Positions 5,611-7,573 of a stretch of 7,573 nucleotides of DNA are shown one piece after another; within the stretch, counting starts at the first letter, position 1, and each line of letters opens with the position of its first letter. The stretch lies in the NCBI GenBank assembly GCA_937959375.1, contig CALGLS010000370.1:1-7573 (forward strand). Reading direction: 5' to 3'. This DNA is from an uncultured Saprospiraceae bacterium (GTDB lineage: Bacteria; Bacteroidota; Bacteroidia; Chitinophagales; Saprospiraceae). The position numbers and the translations under genes are program-made. The notes beneath the pieces were generated by a model, which was not told the origin of the DNA, ran no database searches, and saw only the letters and a list, made by a program, of their open reading frames with translations.

Positions 5611-7470
5611 CTACATCGCCACCACCCGCTTAGTCCGATAACTCCCATCTTCCCCAGAGGTCTGCAGGAAGTAAACCCCACTAGGAAGTTGTTCTTCCAG
5701 CTCTACGTCAATAGAATTTTTCCCATCGGTTACTGTTTGGTTCTTTTGAAAAATAATTCGTCCCTTCTGATCAAATAGCTGAATCATGATTTGTTGGATG
5801 CTAGTTGAGAACATAGAGATATTGAACTTTTCAGAAAATGGATTTGGAAAACAGGTAAACTCAAAATCAGTTGTTGCTTCGTCAACAGAAGTCGTGACAA
5901 TCTCAGTTTTCGAGCGAAGGAAAATAGGTGAGCCAGTCAATTGAATCAATTCAGGTAGAATGGTCACTTCATTGTTGGTCATCGCAAAATCCCAATTCCA
6001 TCGCTTCATTGCTTCTAGTTGAAAACTCGCGGGGAAACTATATACGGCGCTAGCTTCCTCCGTTTGATCGGTTTGGGTTTTAGCCCAAAGCACATACATG
6101 TATTGACCATCGTCTTGTAAAAAAGCAGCTCCTAGTGTGTTTTGGGGAAGTGCCATGGCCAATGTTTGTGCTTCATCGTAAACACAGCCTTTTAGCATCT
6201 TTGAAGTAGTATGATAAGCGATTCCGGATTGATTGACTTCTTGTTGGTAAACTTCCGTATTCTTCAAACTTTTGTAAAGACCCATTAGATCAAAACCAGA
6301 CGAAGCATCTTCAAGGTCATCCTTCTCACCAAGATTGTAAGTATGGTACTGAAGAATGTTATTTTGCTGACAAGCTACAATGGTCTTAATCATGAAGTTG
6401 ACTTGACCTTCTTCTGATCCCCATTTGTCATCAAACCCTTTTCGCGGAACGTTCGCTTCTGTAATGATCCATAGTTTTTCAGGAAAGGCGTTTCCATCGT
6501 AATTGTGATCAAACAAAACATCCTCTAATTCTTTTTTCTTTTGAATAACACCCTCCGTTGCAGCATCAGAATGTCTGTAGTAAATAAAGTCATCAATGTC
6601 ATTGTTCCACTCTCGCAAGCTACCATCAACATGCGGGTAACAGTGGAAGCTCAATACATCAAAATAGGCACCACCATAAAGTGGATATTGGTCATTGGGA
6701 AGGCCTTCTTCTGGGTTGTCAGTGTTACGTAAAACAGCGTCAAGGAAACTTGGGTAGCCAATTCCTCCGATAGCTACATAAGATTCGGGATCAATTGACT
6801 TGATGACTTCATAACTAATGCGCAGTAATCGATTGTAATGAAAAATGGGTGCTCTCAGCGCATAGTCGCAAGGATCAGGATTGTTTTCCCAAAAGTTACC
6901 GTCTTTTCCTGGTGGGTACCAACCTTTGTATGAAAAATCAGGTTCGTTCCAAACTTCCCAAAACTTTACATGATCTTTGTATAATTTGACCATTTTGTAA
7001 AGGTAGAGGGCGTAGTGGTTTTCATCATTGACTGGAGTCCCATCTTCGCCATCATCCCAGATTGGTAAATACATATTGTCAAACAGTTTGGAACGGCCTT
7101 CGTCGCAGTAGTAAGTTTGATCGCGGTGATCATCAGAGGGGTAACCAATAAAGACTACGTTATCTTTTAATCCTATGGAAGTGTAGTGTTGAAATTCGTC
7201 AACTTTGTTGTCATAACCATATTGCTCAAGGAAATGTTCGGGTAGGGCAGGGCGCATGGTGGTCACGCCGAGTCCTTCGATACCCTCTGCTTCGTTGCCT
7301 GCCGCAATGTTGGCGAGTTCGGTGTCAGACCAGGGCGGATTGTATCCCATGTTGGATCCAAAGCCAAAGTCGCCTGTGTAAGGAGGAACGACATCATTGG
7401 CAGTGAAGTTAATTTGTGCGTGAAAATGTGCTGTGATAAATAATAGAAGAATCAAAATTGGTGCTCTCAT
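5611..7470 (-). CDS. Secreted clan GH-A-like glycoside hydrolase with T9SS type A sorting domain
   Basis: 619 residues, complete. The signal peptide (1-18, MRAPILILLLFITAHFHA) exports it to the periplasm. Residues about 25-425 look like a clan GH-A (beta/alpha)8 barrel: FWEVWNEPDF (170-179) holds the NEP motif with Glu176 as likely acid/base, DVLSFHCYPH (271-280) matches the SFHxY strand seen in GH39-like enzymes, and WIITEAN (334-340) supplies Glu338 as likely nucleophile. Residues 430-520 look like a beta domain (YMYVLWAK, 457-464). Residues about 537-619 are a T9SS type A domain: FPNPFSEKFNIS, LFDQKGRIIFQ, LPSGVYFLQT and the basic end TKRVVAM. It should therefore cross the outer membrane and be released or anchored at the surface. 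The family and substrate are not certain; GH39-like is the best guess. No carbohydrate-uptake genes (SusC/SusD) are adjacent. The transcript probably ends at the distant terminator near 5255. Confidence 0.8.
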   Translation of the reverse strand: MRAPILILLLFITAHFHAQINFTANDVVPPYTGDFGFGSNMGYNPPWSDTELANIAAGNEAEGIEGLGVTTMRPALPEHFLEQYGYDNKVDEFQHYTSIGLKDNVVFIGYPSDDHRDQTYYCDEGRSKLFDNMYLPIWDDGEDGTPVNDENHYALYLYKMVKLYKDHVKFWEVWNEPDFSYKGWYPPGKDGNFWENNPDPCDYALRAPIFHYNRLLRISYEVIKSIDPESYVAIGGIGYPSFLDAVLRNTDNPEEGLPNDQYPLYGGAYFDVLSFHCYPHVDGSLREWNNDIDDFIYYRHSDAATEGVIQKKKELEDVLFDHNYDGNAFPEKLWIITEANVPRKGFDDKWGSEEGQVNFMIKTIVACQQNNILQYHTYNLGEKDDLEDASSGFDLMGLYKSLKNTEVYQQEVNQSGIAYHTTSKMLKGCVYDEAQTLAMALPQNTLGAAFLQDDGQYMYVLWAKTQTDQTEEASAVYSFPASFQLEAMKRWNWDFAMTNNEVTILPELIQLTGSPIFLRSKTEIVTTSVDEATTDFEFTCFPNPFSEKFNISMFSTSIQQIMIQLFDQKGRIIFQKNQTVTDGKNSIDVELEEQLPSGVYFLQTSGEDGSYRTKRVVAM

Positions 7471-7478
7471 GACAAATC

Positions 7479-7505
7479 GGTTTTAGGGCAAACGAGTGCA
7501 AAACC
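7479..7505 (-). promoter_or_regulatory. Leader hairpin just upstream of the hydrolase start codon
   Basis: GGTTTT (7479-7484) pairs with AAAACC (7500-7505), with an inner GCA/TGC pair set (7488-7490/7497-7499) after a 3-base bulge. The hairpin ends 8 bases before the start codon (ATG 7468-7470, minus strand) and could lie in the ribosome landing zone. No TAnnTTTG occurs in the remaining upstream bases; a GC-rich near-palindrome GCGCAGTTGCGC (7531-7542) lies further up. The promoter may be beyond the window. Confidence 0.25.
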
Positions 7506-7573
7506 CGCCTACCAAATGAGTGAATATATAGCGCAGTTGCGCCAGTGTGTGCATAGAGATTCCCTTTGCTTTT

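Noticed and set aside
5521..5778. 85-codon plus-strand open frame
   Set aside because: Mostly antisense to the sorting-domain region of the hydrolase gene; no protein-like features, and its start falls in a hairpin of the structured region.
6541..7148. Open frames inside the hydrolase gene on either strand
   Set aside because: They overlap the catalytic domain fully and have no independent support.

Overview
The window looks like a chromosomal segment of a Bacteroidota bacterium. The evidence is a secreted enzyme ending in a type IX secretion (T9SS) type A sorting domain, an exact TAnnTTTG-type promoter element, A-rich leaders without a Shine-Dalgarno sequence, an OmpA protein with the domain order common in this phylum, and a small zinc-ribbon protein of a type I know from it. 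The lineage within the phylum cannot be fixed. I see no tRNA, rRNA, insertion sequence, integrase or CRISPR array.

Left part, plus strand (1-1341): the 3' end of an arginase gene, then after 22 bases a lipoprotein gene with an SdiA-regulated (YjiK-like) beta-propeller domain; the two are probably cotranscribed. Between this gene and the convergent OmpA gene (1342-1559) lie two different hexanucleotide arrays and an inverted repeat. One arm of that repeat appears to have been enlarged by hexamer expansion. The arms overlap the stop codons of both flanking genes.

Middle, minus strand (1560-4201): an OmpA-family envelope protein with its own promoter, an M43-type zinc metalloprotease lipoprotein, and a 100-residue split-zinc-ribbon protein whose gene lies 69 bases upstream of the protease gene. 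Those last two may form a transcription unit.

Right part, minus strand (4202-7573): a 149-residue exported protein of unknown function, with a good terminator behind it; a 645-base gene-free stretch; and a complete 619-residue secreted protein that resembles clan GH-A glycoside hydrolases and carries a T9SS sorting domain. Downstream of the hydrolase the minus-strand transcript could fold into an 11-bp closing stem around three hairpins, followed by a strong intrinsic terminator. It is either a long structured 3' UTR or an unrecognised small RNA.

No complete new multi-gene system is visible. The genes are mostly cell-envelope or exported products without an obvious shared pathway. The two most unusual items are non-coding: the hexamer-expanded inverted repeat (1335-1561) and the structured region (5255-5588).
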